From an uncultured Bacillaceae bacterium (GTDB lineage Bacteria; Bacillota; Bacilli; Bacillales; Caldibacillaceae), in NCBI GenBank assembly GCA_937934645.1, contig CALGYZ010000002.1, forward strand, positions 1 to 31,457: 31,457 nt of DNA, in the 5' to 3' direction. A model generated the notes under the pieces. The model was not told the origin of the DNA, did not search any database, and was given only the letters and a program-made list of their open reading frames with translations. The position numbers and the translations under genes were made by a program. Shown piece after piece: positions 15,712 through 23,135 of the stretch. Position 1 is the stretch's first letter. The number at the start of each line of letters is the position of its first letter.

Positions 15712-15924
15712 TTATGAGTAGTTTTGGCCTGAAAGTTGTTGTTGTGCCATTGAAACTAAGCGCTTTGTAATTTCACCGCCGACAGAACCGTTGGCACGGG
15801 AAGTCGTTTCCGGTCCGAGATTTACACCGAACTCCTGGGCAATTTCATATTTCATTTGATCTAAAGCCTCTTGAGCCCCTGCAACTAAAAGTTGGTTTGA
15901 GGAATTGCTTCTGTTTGTTGCCAT
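15712..15924 (-). CDS. sspB: Small acid-soluble spore protein, alpha/beta type
   Basis: This 70-aa DNA-binding protein coats and protects spore DNA in the forespore. Both SASP signatures are present: the germination-protease site region KYEIAQEFGV (about residues 24-33) and TSRANGSVGGEITKRLVSMAQ (two blocks, about 41-61). The frame stays open to 15981, but ATG 15924 has GGAGGAGA just upstream and gives the canonical MATNRSN start. The symbol rests on the local gene order, which resembles B. subtilis sspB-yheE-yheD-yheB; the family has several near-identical paralogues. Expression is presumably sigma-G-dependent; I could not find a clean sigma-G promoter. Confidence 0.93.
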   Translation of the reverse strand: MATNRSNSSNQLLVAGAQEALDQMKYEIAQEFGVNLGPETTSRANGSVGGEITKRLVSMAQQQLSGQNYS

Positions 15925-15975
15925 GTTTGCTCTCCTCCTGATCATATTTTGTCCGGCCGGTCGGCCAAACTTTAC

Positions 15976-15997
15976 AATCACAGCTTTTACTGTGATT
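15976..15997. repeat. Inverted repeat upstream of the SASP gene
   Basis: AATCACAG and CTGTGATT are perfect 8-bp arms around CTTTTA. A second symmetric element, GGCCG-GT-CGGCC (15955-15966), lies nearer the gene. Both are in the presumed promoter or leader. Confidence 0.55.
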
Positions 15998-16152
15998 ACA
16001 TTTCATATTGTGTTTAAAAGGTTAAGTTATATGCGGTGGAACAGCCGGTAATTTATGACATTAAAAGCAGGTTCAACCGAAAAAAGTAAAACATATTCAT
16101 TCCCATTTGCGGCAAAATAAATATTAAAATGATCAATCCGGGGGAGATAGGA

Positions 16153-16398
16153 TTGAATATTTGCCCGCTTTGTAATGGTCTTGAAGAAATACGGATATAT
16201 TGTCCATCATGCCAAACAGTAATGACTGATGAAGGGAAGCTCAGTGATTTTTTTGACGATTACAGCCCGTATATGGATATTGAGCTTTTACAACTGGTAG
16301 ACGGTTTTCCGGCCGGAAACCGGGAACGTTGTATTCATCTTTTCCGTTGTCCTGCATGTATGAAAGAACAGCCGGTAATCATAGGTGACGATTTTTAA
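16153..16398 (+). CDS. Small cysteine-rich (zinc-ribbon-like) protein
   Basis: I do not recognise a named family. The 81-aa product has three CxxC pairs, CPLC near residue 4, CPSC near residue 22 and CPAC near residue 66, plus a Cys in RCIHLF, spaced as in a zinc-ribbon or rubredoxin-like knuckle. Between them lies an acidic aromatic block (DYSPYMDIELLQLVDGF). The frame opens at ATG 16129, but TTG 16153 has GGGGGAG (16140-16146) 6 nt upstream and is the likelier start. It faces the YheC/D gene tail to tail, 13 bp apart. Similar small proteins near yheD in other bacilli would support a spore role, but this is inference. Confidence 0.75.
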   Translation: MNICPLCNGLEEIRIYCPSCQTVMTDEGKLSDFFDDYSPYMDIELLQLVDGFPAGNRERCIHLFRCPACMKEQPVIIGDDF

Positions 16399-16411
16399 AT
16401 ACGGGAAAATG

Positions 16412-17773
16412 TTATTGCAATATTAAATTTTTAAAGAGTTGTTCTGGTTGTTTAACCACGCGTTCAGTCAAATAAATCGTAAAATGAAATAATGTCCTGT
16501 TGATGTACCGTTCATATTTTTTAATTTCCGGATGTTTAAAAATTAACCGTCCTGGTTTCGCATTGGCTTCAAGTAACCATACTTTTTCTTTTTTATCAAT
16601 CCCGAAATCAAATCCGATTTCACCGAGAATTCCGTCAGCACTTGTTTCCAAATGTTCACTGATGGTGAGGGAGGCATCTGCGAGCTTTTTGCGGATTTTT
16701 TTGTTTTGTTCCGGTTCAGGAAACAGCTGCTCCAGCGTTATAACTTCCCCGCCGGATAAAATGTGGGTGGTAATTCCGTTTCTCGCTGCAACTTTTCCTG
16801 CCATAGCCGTGACCTGCCACTTTCCTTCTGCATTTCTGTTTGTGTGTAGTCTGAAATCCACCGTTCTGTGTTCCCGGGTTATTAACGGTATTCCTTGTTG
16901 AATTAAATATGGGGTAATGTTTGTATGTTTTTCCAAAAATGAAAATGCTCTGGAAACAGAAGCAAACCGAATTAAATGGTTTTCTCGTTCACTGATATAA
17001 ATTTTTCCCCCGGTCGTGCGAATGCGGAAAATGCCGTTACCATGGCTGCCGCTGTCCGGCTTTATATATAAAAAATTGTATTTAGAAAGCATTGTTTCCA
17101 GCTGACGACGGTTAGTAAACGGGACGGTTTCCGGTAAATAAATCTTTGTTTCCGGATTTTTGTTCAACAATTTATAAACTTCCAGTTTGCTGAAAAAACC
17201 TGGATTAAACCAGGGAATGGCATATTCTTCCTGAAGTCTTTTTTTAACATTCTGGATAAGCGGCAAATTTTCCACTTTGCGGTTCGGAATCCGGTCGTAA
17301 ATCACATTCGGCAAAGGTACTTCCAACTGACGCCACTTATTTTCATAAAAAATATAACCTGTTATTATGCCTTGATCCCAGTGAATATGGTTGACGCCGA
17401 AAATAACCGGAAGGATTCCGGCTTGTGTGAAGTGGATAAAATATCTTGAAAATGCATAGGAACGTGTTCCCAATGGAGAATCCGGAAAAGAAGTAAATCC
17501 TTCCGTAAAAATTCCGACTACCGGTCCGAGAAAGAGCTGTCCTTCTTTTACAAACATGTGCAATTTAACCGGGAATTCCGGAATTTTCAACTGTTCCGCC
17601 AAAGAACGGCTGATTTTGATTATGGGTTGGTTGCTATTACTCCGGCCGGCTTTTCCCCGGACAGAAAGAGAACCGAAGGATATTGTATGAATATGGGGTA
17701 ATTTGAGTTTCCCGGGATAAATTAAAATGTCGTCCCCGTTTTCCAATATTTCAATTGGATAAGCTTTGTACAT
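16412..17773 (-). CDS. yheD: YheC/YheD family endospore coat-associated ATP-grasp protein
   Basis: The C-terminal two-thirds is an ATP-grasp-like fold seen in B. subtilis YheC/YheD, proteins that associate with the spore coat. Landmarks: YDRIPNRKVE (about residue 170), LYIKPDSGSHGNGIFRI (ATP-binding loop, about 235), VDFRLHTNRNAEGKWQVT (about 305), and ADGILGEIGFDFGID then WLLEANAKPGR, which carries the metal-ligand Glu and Asn. The 454 aa fits YheD better than the shorter YheC. ATG 17773 has AAAGGCGG about 7 nt upstream; ATGs at 17788 and 17803 are less well placed. Only one such gene is present, where B. subtilis has two in tandem. Confidence 0.85.
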   Translation of the reverse strand: MYKAYPIEILENGDDILIYPGKLKLPHIHTISFGSLSVRGKAGRSNSNQPIIKISRSLAEQLKIPEFPVKLHMFVKEGQLFLGPVVGIFTEGFTSFPDSPLGTRSYAFSRYFIHFTQAGILPVIFGVNHIHWDQGIITGYIFYENKWRQLEVPLPNVIYDRIPNRKVENLPLIQNVKKRLQEEYAIPWFNPGFFSKLEVYKLLNKNPETKIYLPETVPFTNRRQLETMLSKYNFLYIKPDSGSHGNGIFRIRTTGGKIYISERENHLIRFASVSRAFSFLEKHTNITPYLIQQGIPLITREHRTVDFRLHTNRNAEGKWQVTAMAGKVAARNGITTHILSGGEVITLEQLFPEPEQNKKIRKKLADASLTISEHLETSADGILGEIGFDFGIDKKEKVWLLEANAKPGRLIFKHPEIKKYERYINRTLFHFTIYLTERVVKQPEQLFKNLILQ

Positions 17774-17868
17774 GCAAGTTCCGCCTTTCATTAAGTAATA
17801 CATAATTCATCCTAATGTTTTGTTGCCCAAATCGTTTGCACTTTATTTGCCCTTTTTCAGGAGGGCGG

Positions 17869-17874
17869 TATAAT
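17869..17874 (+). promoter_or_regulatory. Candidate -10 element of yheB
   Basis: A consensus TATAAT in CGGTATAATTG lies about 105 nt before the yheB start. The -35 side (TTTGCC at 17847) is weak. Confidence 0.4.
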
Positions 17875-17980
17875 TGAAGAATGGATAATTGCCATGGGTT
17901 TTCAGGACATCTGTCTACAATATATGAACATATGCCCAATGAGGTTCATATAGATTTTTTGCATGAAAGGTCGGTTTAGC

Positions 17981-19123
17981 ATGTTGGATGAAATTCTTAT
18001 CATCATTTTTATGGCTCTGGTCGGTGCACTCATCGGCGGATGGACGAATGCAATTGCGATCAAAATGTTATTCCGTCCCCATGAAGCGAAATATATTGGA
18101 AAATGGCGCGTCCCTTTTACACCGGGACTAATACCGAAAAGACGTAAAGAGCTGGCAAAACAGCTCGGTCAGACTATAATTAAATATTTGTTAACACCGG
18201 GAGTCATTGAGGAAAAATTAAAGGATGAAAAAGTTTATTCTGGGCTTTATGAATTGGCAGCCAAAAAAGTAAATGAATGGTTTGATTCTTCTTTGTCGGT
18301 TGAAGAACTTTTCCTCCGTTACGGAATCGAAAATATTTCCGGAAAAATTGATGCACAAATCCATTTATGGTTGAAAAACAAATGGAAATCATTTAAAGCA
18401 GTACAAGGGGAAACGCAACTTGGTATACTTATACCAACATCATTCTGGAAAATCCTGGATGCCAAAATTCCTGATCTTTCAGCTGACATAACCGGAGAAA
18501 TAAAACGATTTGCAGCAGGTCCGGAGGGGAGGAAAATCTTAAATCAACAATTGGAGCATTTTTTTGCAGGAAGGGGAATGTTCTTTAGCTTAGTGCAAAA
18601 TATTTTTGACCAGCGCAATATGGCTGATAAGCTGCAGCAGGAAATTGTAAAGATCATCGGACATGATGAAACGAAAAAAATCATCGAACAAGTATTGCGA
18701 ACTGGAATTAACCGGTTGAAAAAACGGACATTCAACGAATGTCTGAACCAATTGCTGGAGGATGGCCAGGAGGATGAAGTTTGGAAACAACTTAGAGAAA
18801 TTGTAACAATTGAAAAAATAGTTAATAGGCCGATCCGGTCCCTTGAATTAACCCTGTTGAAGCAACAACTCATTAACCGGATTATACCGAAAGTATTACA
18901 AAAGGCATTGCATCATTCCGGTACATATGTGGAAAGGGCAATGAGAACACTAAATATACCGGAGCTGGTAGAAAAGCAGGTCGATACATTTTCAACGAAA
19001 CGGATTGAGGAAATTGTGCTGGGGATCAGCCGGCGGGAATTAAAAATGATTATGTATTTGGGTGCTTATTTGGGTGGCTTAATCGGTGTCGTACAAGGGG
19101 TTATCGTCCTGTTAACCGGCTAA
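17981..19123 (+). CDS. yheB: DUF445 family membrane protein YheB
   Basis: A 380-aa protein with hydrophobic segments at both ends (IIIFMALVGALIGGWTNAIAI at the start, MIMYLGAYLGGLIGVVQG and VIVLL at the end) and a long, charged helical middle. The N-terminal GGWTNAIAIKMLFRP and FTPGLIPKRRKELA are the DUF445 signatures. Function unknown. An in-frame ATG at 17963 exists, but ATG 17981 has AAAGGTCGG about 7 nt upstream and gives a length close to B. subtilis YheB (377 aa). It is followed by yheA as in B. subtilis. Confidence 0.9.
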   Translation: MLDEILIIIFMALVGALIGGWTNAIAIKMLFRPHEAKYIGKWRVPFTPGLIPKRRKELAKQLGQTIIKYLLTPGVIEEKLKDEKVYSGLYELAAKKVNEWFDSSLSVEELFLRYGIENISGKIDAQIHLWLKNKWKSFKAVQGETQLGILIPTSFWKILDAKIPDLSADITGEIKRFAAGPEGRKILNQQLEHFFAGRGMFFSLVQNIFDQRNMADKLQQEIVKIIGHDETKKIIEQVLRTGINRLKKRTFNECLNQLLEDGQEDEVWKQLREIVTIEKIVNRPIRSLELTLLKQQLINRIIPKVLQKALHHSGTYVERAMRTLNIPELVEKQVDTFSTKRIEEIVLGISRRELKMIMYLGAYLGGLIGVVQGVIVLLTG

Positions 19124-19251
19124 CGGTGAATTCTTATTTCTTCACTTCCTCGCAATTTTGATCATATTTTGTTATAGTTAAGTGACCTGTTTAGAGGTAT
19201 ATCCGTCTTTTCATAACCCTAAACAGATAACATGATAATGGAGGTTTACTA

Positions 19252-19617
19252 ATGACAACAAAGGTTTATGATTCCGCCCATGTATTGGAACAAAAAATCC
19301 GGGAAAGCGCCGAGTTTAACGAGCTGCGAACCATGTATGAAAAATTATATGCGGATGAAGAAGCAAAGACTTTATTTAATGACTTCCGGAATTTGCAAAT
19401 CACTTTACAGGAAAAACAAATGAGCGGACAAACGATCACACCCGAGGAAGTGTCCCGGGCCCAGAATATGGCTTCCGTTATTCAACAAAACGAAAAAATC
19501 GCTGCATTGCTGGCGGCTGAACAAAAGTTGAGTGCGGTTTTTACTGAAATTAATAAAATTTTAATGAAACCACTTGAAGAGTTGTACAGTGAACAGATGA
19601 ACAGCCAGCCGGAATAG
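19252..19617 (+). CDS. yheA: YlbF/YmcA family protein YheA
   Basis: A 121-aa all-helical cytoplasmic protein. YheA is a paralogue of YlbF and YmcA, which act with YaaT in RNA processing and developmental control; YheA's own role is not defined. The sequence shows the family pattern: YDSAHVLEQKIRESAEFNEL, KTLFNDFRNLQ, then AEQKLSAVFTEINKIL near residue 88. Start ATG is preceded by GGAGG at 7-8 nt spacing. It has 128 bp of upstream space and a strong terminator, so it is probably transcribed alone. Confidence 0.9.
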   Translation: MTTKVYDSAHVLEQKIRESAEFNELRTMYEKLYADEEAKTLFNDFRNLQITLQEKQMSGQTITPEEVSRAQNMASVIQQNEKIAALLAAEQKLSAVFTEINKILMKPLEELYSEQMNSQPE

Positions 19618-19631
19618 GAAACAGGCATAAG

Positions 19632-19667
19632 AGCGGAGAAAACGGGTAGTTTTCTCCGCTTTTTTTC
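19632..19667 (+). terminator. Intrinsic terminator of yheA
   Basis: A perfect 12-bp stem pairs AGCGGAGAAAAC (19632-19643) with GTTTTCTCCGCT (19649-19660), followed by a run of T. Confidence 0.95.
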
Positions 19668-19760
19668 ATCCGGAAGTTCTATAACTGCACGTTTTTACAT
19701 AATTATTTTATAGAGAATTTGTTGATTACAACAAGATGTTCACCGGAGGGGGCATGCTGA

Positions 19761-20624
19761 TTGATCTACCGGGGACTGGCGATGAATATTGACGGGACCA
19801 TTTTACAGTCGAACGGGAAACTTCACAGGTCGGTTAAAGAAGCGGTGGATTACGTTCAGTCAAAGGGGGTTAAAGTAACCCTTGTCACTTCTCGCAACTT
19901 CGTTTTTGCAAAAAGGATTGCAAAAGCTTTAAAAATAAAAACGATGATTGCTGCCCATCACGGAGCATTTATTGCATCATCTCTCGACCAGGCGTTTTTT
20001 GTTAAACGGATTGATGAAAAGATCGTTTATGATCTGTTAAGGCTTCTGGAATCTTTCTACTGTCATATCCGAGTTGTCCATGAAAAGTTTTCAGTCAGTA
20101 ATGTGCCGGTCAGGCAGAATTTCATTTCACGGGCTGTGATTGATCCGGTCAGCTTTTCGGTTTATCATCATCAATATGTAGAAAATTTAAGCGAATATGC
20201 GGAAGATGAACAAATTCATCCGACCCATATTGAAGTTATATTTAGTGACCGGGATACCGCATTAGAAGCGAAAGAGACGATACAAAAAACGTTTTTTGAA
20301 ACGGATTTATATTTATATAACCGGCAGTTAATTATTTTACCGAAGGGAGTTTCAAAGCTCACCGGTTTATTGTATACAATCGATCAATGGGATATTTCTT
20401 TGGATGAAACCGTGGTGATCGGCAGTGATTATGACGATCTTGAAATGATTGAAGCGGCAGGGCTCGGCGTGGCAATGGGGAATGCACCAGAGGAAGTGCG
20501 GAAATCTGCAAATTGGGTGACAAGATCAAATCAAGAACACGGTGTGGCCTATATGATTAAAGAACATTTCCGCAAACAGCAACCGATTGATTTTTTGGAG
20601 AAAATCAGCGGATATAAAAAATAA
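19761..20624 (+). CDS. yhaX: HAD-IIB Cof-type protein YhaX with Asn in the nucleophile position
   Basis: The 287-aa protein has the Cof/HAD-IIB layout: motif I AMNIDGTIL, motif II VTSRN, motif III LPKGVSK and motif IV GSDYDDLEM, with the cap domain in the middle (about residues 85-190). Length matches B. subtilis YhaX (about 288 aa), a sporulation-expressed protein. In HAD phosphatases motif I is DxDGT and the first Asp is the nucleophile. Here it is Asn9-Ile-Asp11-Gly-Thr (codon AAT), so normal phosphoryl transfer should be lost or weak. The start is TTG, 8 nt after GGAGGGGG (19745-19752); the ATG at 19754 opens a dead frame. Position after yheA fits B. subtilis gene order. Confidence 0.85.
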   Translation: MIYRGLAMNIDGTILQSNGKLHRSVKEAVDYVQSKGVKVTLVTSRNFVFAKRIAKALKIKTMIAAHHGAFIASSLDQAFFVKRIDEKIVYDLLRLLESFYCHIRVVHEKFSVSNVPVRQNFISRAVIDPVSFSVYHHQYVENLSEYAEDEQIHPTHIEVIFSDRDTALEAKETIQKTFFETDLYLYNRQLIILPKGVSKLTGLLYTIDQWDISLDETVVIGSDYDDLEMIEAAGLGVAMGNAPEEVRKSANWVTRSNQEHGVAYMIKEHFRKQQPIDFLEKISGYKK

Positions 20625-20682
20625 TGTCTTCAAAAGTAAGTGTTTGTTACAGAAATATAGATAAAATGTGAACAAAAATGAT

Positions 20683-20710
20683 AAGAGGGACAAAAATTGT
20701 TCCTCTTTTT
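20683..20710 (+). terminator. Intrinsic terminator of yhaX
   Basis: AAGAGGGACAA (20683-20693) pairs with TTGTTCCTCTT (20697-20707) with one G-U pair and a 3-nt loop, followed by T. Confidence 0.85.
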
Positions 20711-20719
20711 AACTATATT

Positions 20720-20747
20720 TTGATTTTTTTTAGAAAATAGTTTAAAA
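20720..20747 (+). promoter_or_regulatory. Candidate promoter of the DUF1641-ndh operon
   Basis: TTGATT (20720-20725) and TAAAAT (20742-20747) are 16 bp apart. The start site near 20755 would leave a leader of about 255 nt. Confidence 0.55.
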
Positions 20748-20795
20748 TATTTAGTGATTAATAATATTACATTTGTTTGTGAAAAAATTTCTTTT

Positions 20796-20991
20796 TAAAC
20801 CCATTGATAAGAGTAAAACAGAACCGTTGGACTTCTGCCAGGATGTCGTTTGTGACATCCGGAACAAAATTTCTGTAAGGGTTTACATTTTTCCTGCGGA
20901 TCATAATGTCATATCCGTACAGGGGTGCCATGGCATACCTTCAGCCGTTAAAAATATCTCTGTTTCTGATACAGAGATAAAAAATATTTTT
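20796..20991 (+). promoter_or_regulatory. Structured 5' leader, possible cis-regulatory RNA
   Basis: Nested complementary arms are visible. P1 is TAAACCC (20796-20802) with GGGTTTA (20879-20885). P2 is ACAGAA (20818-20823) with TTCTGT (20871-20876). P3 is CC-A-GGATGTC (20838-20847) with GACATCC-GG (20854-20862). A second domain has P4, CCTGCGGAT (20893-20901), with ATCCG-TA-CAGG (20913-20923). A palindrome TGCCATGGCA (20926-20935) follows. Last is a 9-bp hairpin, TATCTCTGT (20955-20963) with ACAGAGATA (20971-20979), nested in AAAAA/TTTTT and ending 7 nt before the ribosome-binding site. The cores of the riboswitch and T-box classes I know are not present. Function is inferred from architecture only. 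Confidence 0.5.
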
Positions 20992-21011
20992 ACTGTTTGG
21001 AGGGGGAAAGC

Positions 21012-21431
21012 ATGTCAAAACTGCTGGATGAAGATATGAAAACAGTAAAGCCTCAGGGAGATCAACAATTACTTGAGCAATTATCCAAGCCCGAAGTACA
21101 GGAATCACTGACGGTACTGATTGAACAATTGCCGAGGCTGACCGAAGTGCTCATTACGCTGGCTGATAATTTTGAAACGGTTAAATCGCTGGCAACCGAT
21201 GAAATTTTAAAAGAAGATACAATGAATGCGGTTAAAGAGTTTGCGCGTCCGGCAATCGGGACGGCGAAAAAAGTGGCGCAAAATGTGATGGAAGCAAAAG
21301 AGCTTGCAGAGGAAAACAATGAAGTGATCGGCGTGTTCGGGTTGATGAAATTGTTAAAGGAGCCGCAAGTGCAAAAGATGTTACGTTTTATACAAGCATA
21401 TTTGCAAGTGTCTGCACAAAAGAAGGAGTAA
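21012..21431 (+). CDS. yjlC: DUF1641 family protein (YjlC-like)
   Basis: A 139-aa, mostly helical, acidic cytoplasmic protein. DUF1641 proteins are small partners encoded next to NADH dehydrogenase or formate-dehydrogenase-type genes; in B. subtilis yjlC precedes the NDH-2 gene yjlD (ndh), the same order as here. Characteristic stretches: LLEQLSKPEVQESLTVLIEQLPRLTEV in two parts (residues about 19-45) and GVFGLMKLLKEPQVQKMLRFI near the C-terminus. The ATG has GGAGGGGG (20999-21006) 5 nt upstream; a TTG at 20997 inside that site is rejected. Biochemical role is not known. Confidence 0.87.
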   Translation: MSKLLDEDMKTVKPQGDQQLLEQLSKPEVQESLTVLIEQLPRLTEVLITLADNFETVKSLATDEILKEDTMNAVKEFARPAIGTAKKVAQNVMEAKELAEENNEVIGVFGLMKLLKEPQVQKMLRFIQAYLQVSAQKKE

Positions 21432-21499
21432 TGTAAAATCTGCAAAAGAAAGAATATAGAGATCGAAGAAAAAGTTTTCAAGAACGGGGGATCAGTGAC

Positions 21500-22678
21500 A
21501 TGTCAAAGGAGATCGTTATTATTGGAGCAGGATTTGGCGGTGTAATGACTGCATTAACGCTCAGGAAATACATGGATCAAACAGAAGCAAAAGTGACCAT
21601 TGTCAATAAATATCCTACCCATCAAATTATAACAGAATTACACAGGCTGGCCGCCGGAAATGTATCCGAACAAAGAATATCATTGCCGTTGAAGAAATTG
21701 TTCAAAGATAAAGATATAAATGTAGTTATATCAGAAGTCGAATCATTTTCAGCAGATGATAAACGGGTAAAACTTTCAAACGGAGATACGTTAACTTATG
21801 ATGTTTTAGTTGTTGCCCTGGGAAGTGTGACCGGATATTTCGGAATACCCGGATTGGAAGAAAACAGTTTCGTTTTAAAGTCTGTCAATGATGCCCAAAA
21901 GATTTTTAATCACGTACAGGAAAGAATCCGTAAATATACGGAGACGAAAGATCCGGCTGATGCACGTATTTTAATTGGCGGCGGAGGATTAACCGGCGTC
22001 GAACTTGTCGGTGAGTTTGCAGATATTCTGCCTGACCTGGCAAAGAAATACGGTATATTCCAAGATGAAATAAAATTGCAGCTGGTGGAAGCCGGGCCGA
22101 AAATTTTGCCGGTGTTGCCGGATCCACTGATTGAGCGCGCCCAAAAGAGCCTGGAAAAAAGAGGTGTTGAGTTTTTAATCGGGCTGCCGGTGACAAAAGT
22201 TGAAGGGAATAAAGTGTTTTTGAAAGACGGAACAGAAATTGTAACGAATACCTTCATCTGGACCGGCGGTGTACAGGGACATCCGCTGGTTGGCGAATCC
22301 GGATTAGAAGTAAACCGCGGACGCGCAACGGTCAACAAATATTTGCAGTCCAGCTCACATAGTGATGTGTTTGTTGTCGGTGACAGTGCTGTCGTGTTTG
22401 GTCCGGATGGCCGCCCGTATCCGCCCACAGCCCAAAATGCATGGCAAATGGGTGAAACTGCCGGTTACAATCTGTTTGCTTATTTAAAAGGAAAATCGAT
22501 GGAGCCGTTTGAGCCGGTTGATTCCGGAACACTGGCCAGCCTGGGACGGAAAGATGCCGTTGCCGTTGTCGGGGCTAATAAAACCCAGTTAAAAGGACTT
22601 CCTGCCGCAATTTTAAAGGAAGCCAGCATGACCCGGTATTTGAGCAACATTAAAGGATTATTCGTATATGCCTATTAA
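21500..22678 (+). CDS. ndh: Type II NADH:quinone oxidoreductase (NDH-2)
   Basis: This peripheral membrane FAD enzyme oxidises NADH and reduces menaquinone without pumping protons, feeding the respiratory chain. Two dinucleotide folds are visible: FAD-binding IIGAGFGG (Gly9, Gly11, Gly14) and NADH-binding LIGGGGLTGVELVGEFAD (about residues 157-174). FVVGDSAVVFGPDGRPYPPTAQNAWQMG in the C-terminal half holds the second FAD contact (GD) and the AQxxxQ quinone-site motif. The 392 aa equals B. subtilis YjlD, and the C-terminus (MTRYLSNIKGLFVYAY) is intact. It follows yjlC by 68 bp without a terminator, in one operon. I found no full Rex operator upstream, although the B. subtilis operon is Rex-controlled. 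Confidence 0.92.
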   Translation: MSKEIVIIGAGFGGVMTALTLRKYMDQTEAKVTIVNKYPTHQIITELHRLAAGNVSEQRISLPLKKLFKDKDINVVISEVESFSADDKRVKLSNGDTLTYDVLVVALGSVTGYFGIPGLEENSFVLKSVNDAQKIFNHVQERIRKYTETKDPADARILIGGGGLTGVELVGEFADILPDLAKKYGIFQDEIKLQLVEAGPKILPVLPDPLIERAQKSLEKRGVEFLIGLPVTKVEGNKVFLKDGTEIVTNTFIWTGGVQGHPLVGESGLEVNRGRATVNKYLQSSSHSDVFVVGDSAVVFGPDGRPYPPTAQNAWQMGETAGYNLFAYLKGKSMEPFEPVDSGTLASLGRKDAVAVVGANKTQLKGLPAAILKEASMTRYLSNIKGLFVYAY

Positions 22679-22689
22679 TTTGAAACAGC

Positions 22690-22755
22690 AGGCTGTCAAA
22701 AGAGGGAATATGCTTTTACCCGGTCACGGAATTCCTGATTTGACAGCCTCCTTTT
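22690..22755. terminator. Long-loop terminator hairpin after ndh
   Basis: AGGCTGTCAAA (22690-22700) pairs perfectly with TTTGACAGCCT (22739-22749) across a 38-nt loop that contains GGAATTCC. A CTTTTAT tail follows. It abuts the stop codon of the convergent small gene. Confidence 0.7.
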
Positions 22756-22939
22756 ATCCTTGAAATAATAACAGTTTTCCGTCCGATGTAACAAAACGGT
22801 GGATTTTTTCGGAATACCCCTTTCCTTTTAGCAGCTTTTCTGCCTGTTTTTTTGCTTCTTTGTCATTTTCCGCCTCGATTGTTTCATCCAGCAGCTTTTC
22901 ACCAGTTTTTTCAAAAACCGTTAATGTGTAACGGATCAA
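22754..22939 (-). CDS. Small unrecognised protein (61 aa)
   Basis: I do not recognise this family with certainty. The product is a short lysine/glutamate-rich polypeptide with an N-terminal beta-like strand (IRYTLTVFEKTGEKLLDE), a charged helix (EAENDKEAKKQAEKLLKGKGY) and a final strand pair (KIHRFVTSDGKLLLF), compatible with a small alpha/beta fold. The frame opens at ATG 22990, but TTG 22939 has GGAGGGG about 8 nt upstream and is the likelier start. No signal peptide or membrane segment. It is convergent with ndh and divergent from yhaO. Confidence 0.72.
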   Translation of the reverse strand: MIRYTLTVFEKTGEKLLDETIEAENDKEAKKQAEKLLKGKGYSEKIHRFVTSDGKLLLFQG

Positions 22940-23077
22940 TGTCCGTTCCCCTCCAACAAAGTAATTTATCTGAAAAATCCCATTATTCATTTATTTTACA
23001 TTCATTTTGTCTGAATGGCAAATCATATGTTTATCATTCATCCATTTTCGGTTATTAATGCGGAATTAGCGAAAATA

Positions 23078-23086
23078 TGGCATAAT
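23078..23086 (+). promoter_or_regulatory. Extended -10 promoter of the yhaO operon
   Basis: TGG-CATAAT is an extended -10 element with the start site near 23093. No good -35 is seen. Confidence 0.4.
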
Positions 23087-23135
23087 GAAAGAACGTATAT
23101 TCGTGTTTCTATCATTGGATAAGGTGGAATCTGGA

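Larger units (their letters stand above)
20625..21011 (+). other. Intergenic region yhaX / DUF1641 gene
   Basis: This 387-bp gene-free stretch holds the yhaX terminator, a candidate promoter and a long structured leader, each listed separately. An open frame from 20773 runs through it and overlaps the next gene, but it has no ribosome-binding site and no recognisable product. Confidence 0.75.

Noticed and set aside
15940..16010. Sigma-G promoter of the SASP gene
   Set aside because: TGAAAT and GATTGTA on the minus strand resemble the elements, but the spacing of 20 bp is too long.
20776..20794. Possible Rex operator upstream of the DUF1641-ndh genes
   Set aside because: Only the left half TTGTGAA fits; the right half reads TTTCTTT instead of TTCACAA, so symmetry is lost.
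20773..21039. An 88-codon open frame through the DUF1641 leader
   Set aside because: No ribosome-binding site before its ATG, no recognisable product, and its end overlaps the DUF1641 start. The complementary arms explain the region better.
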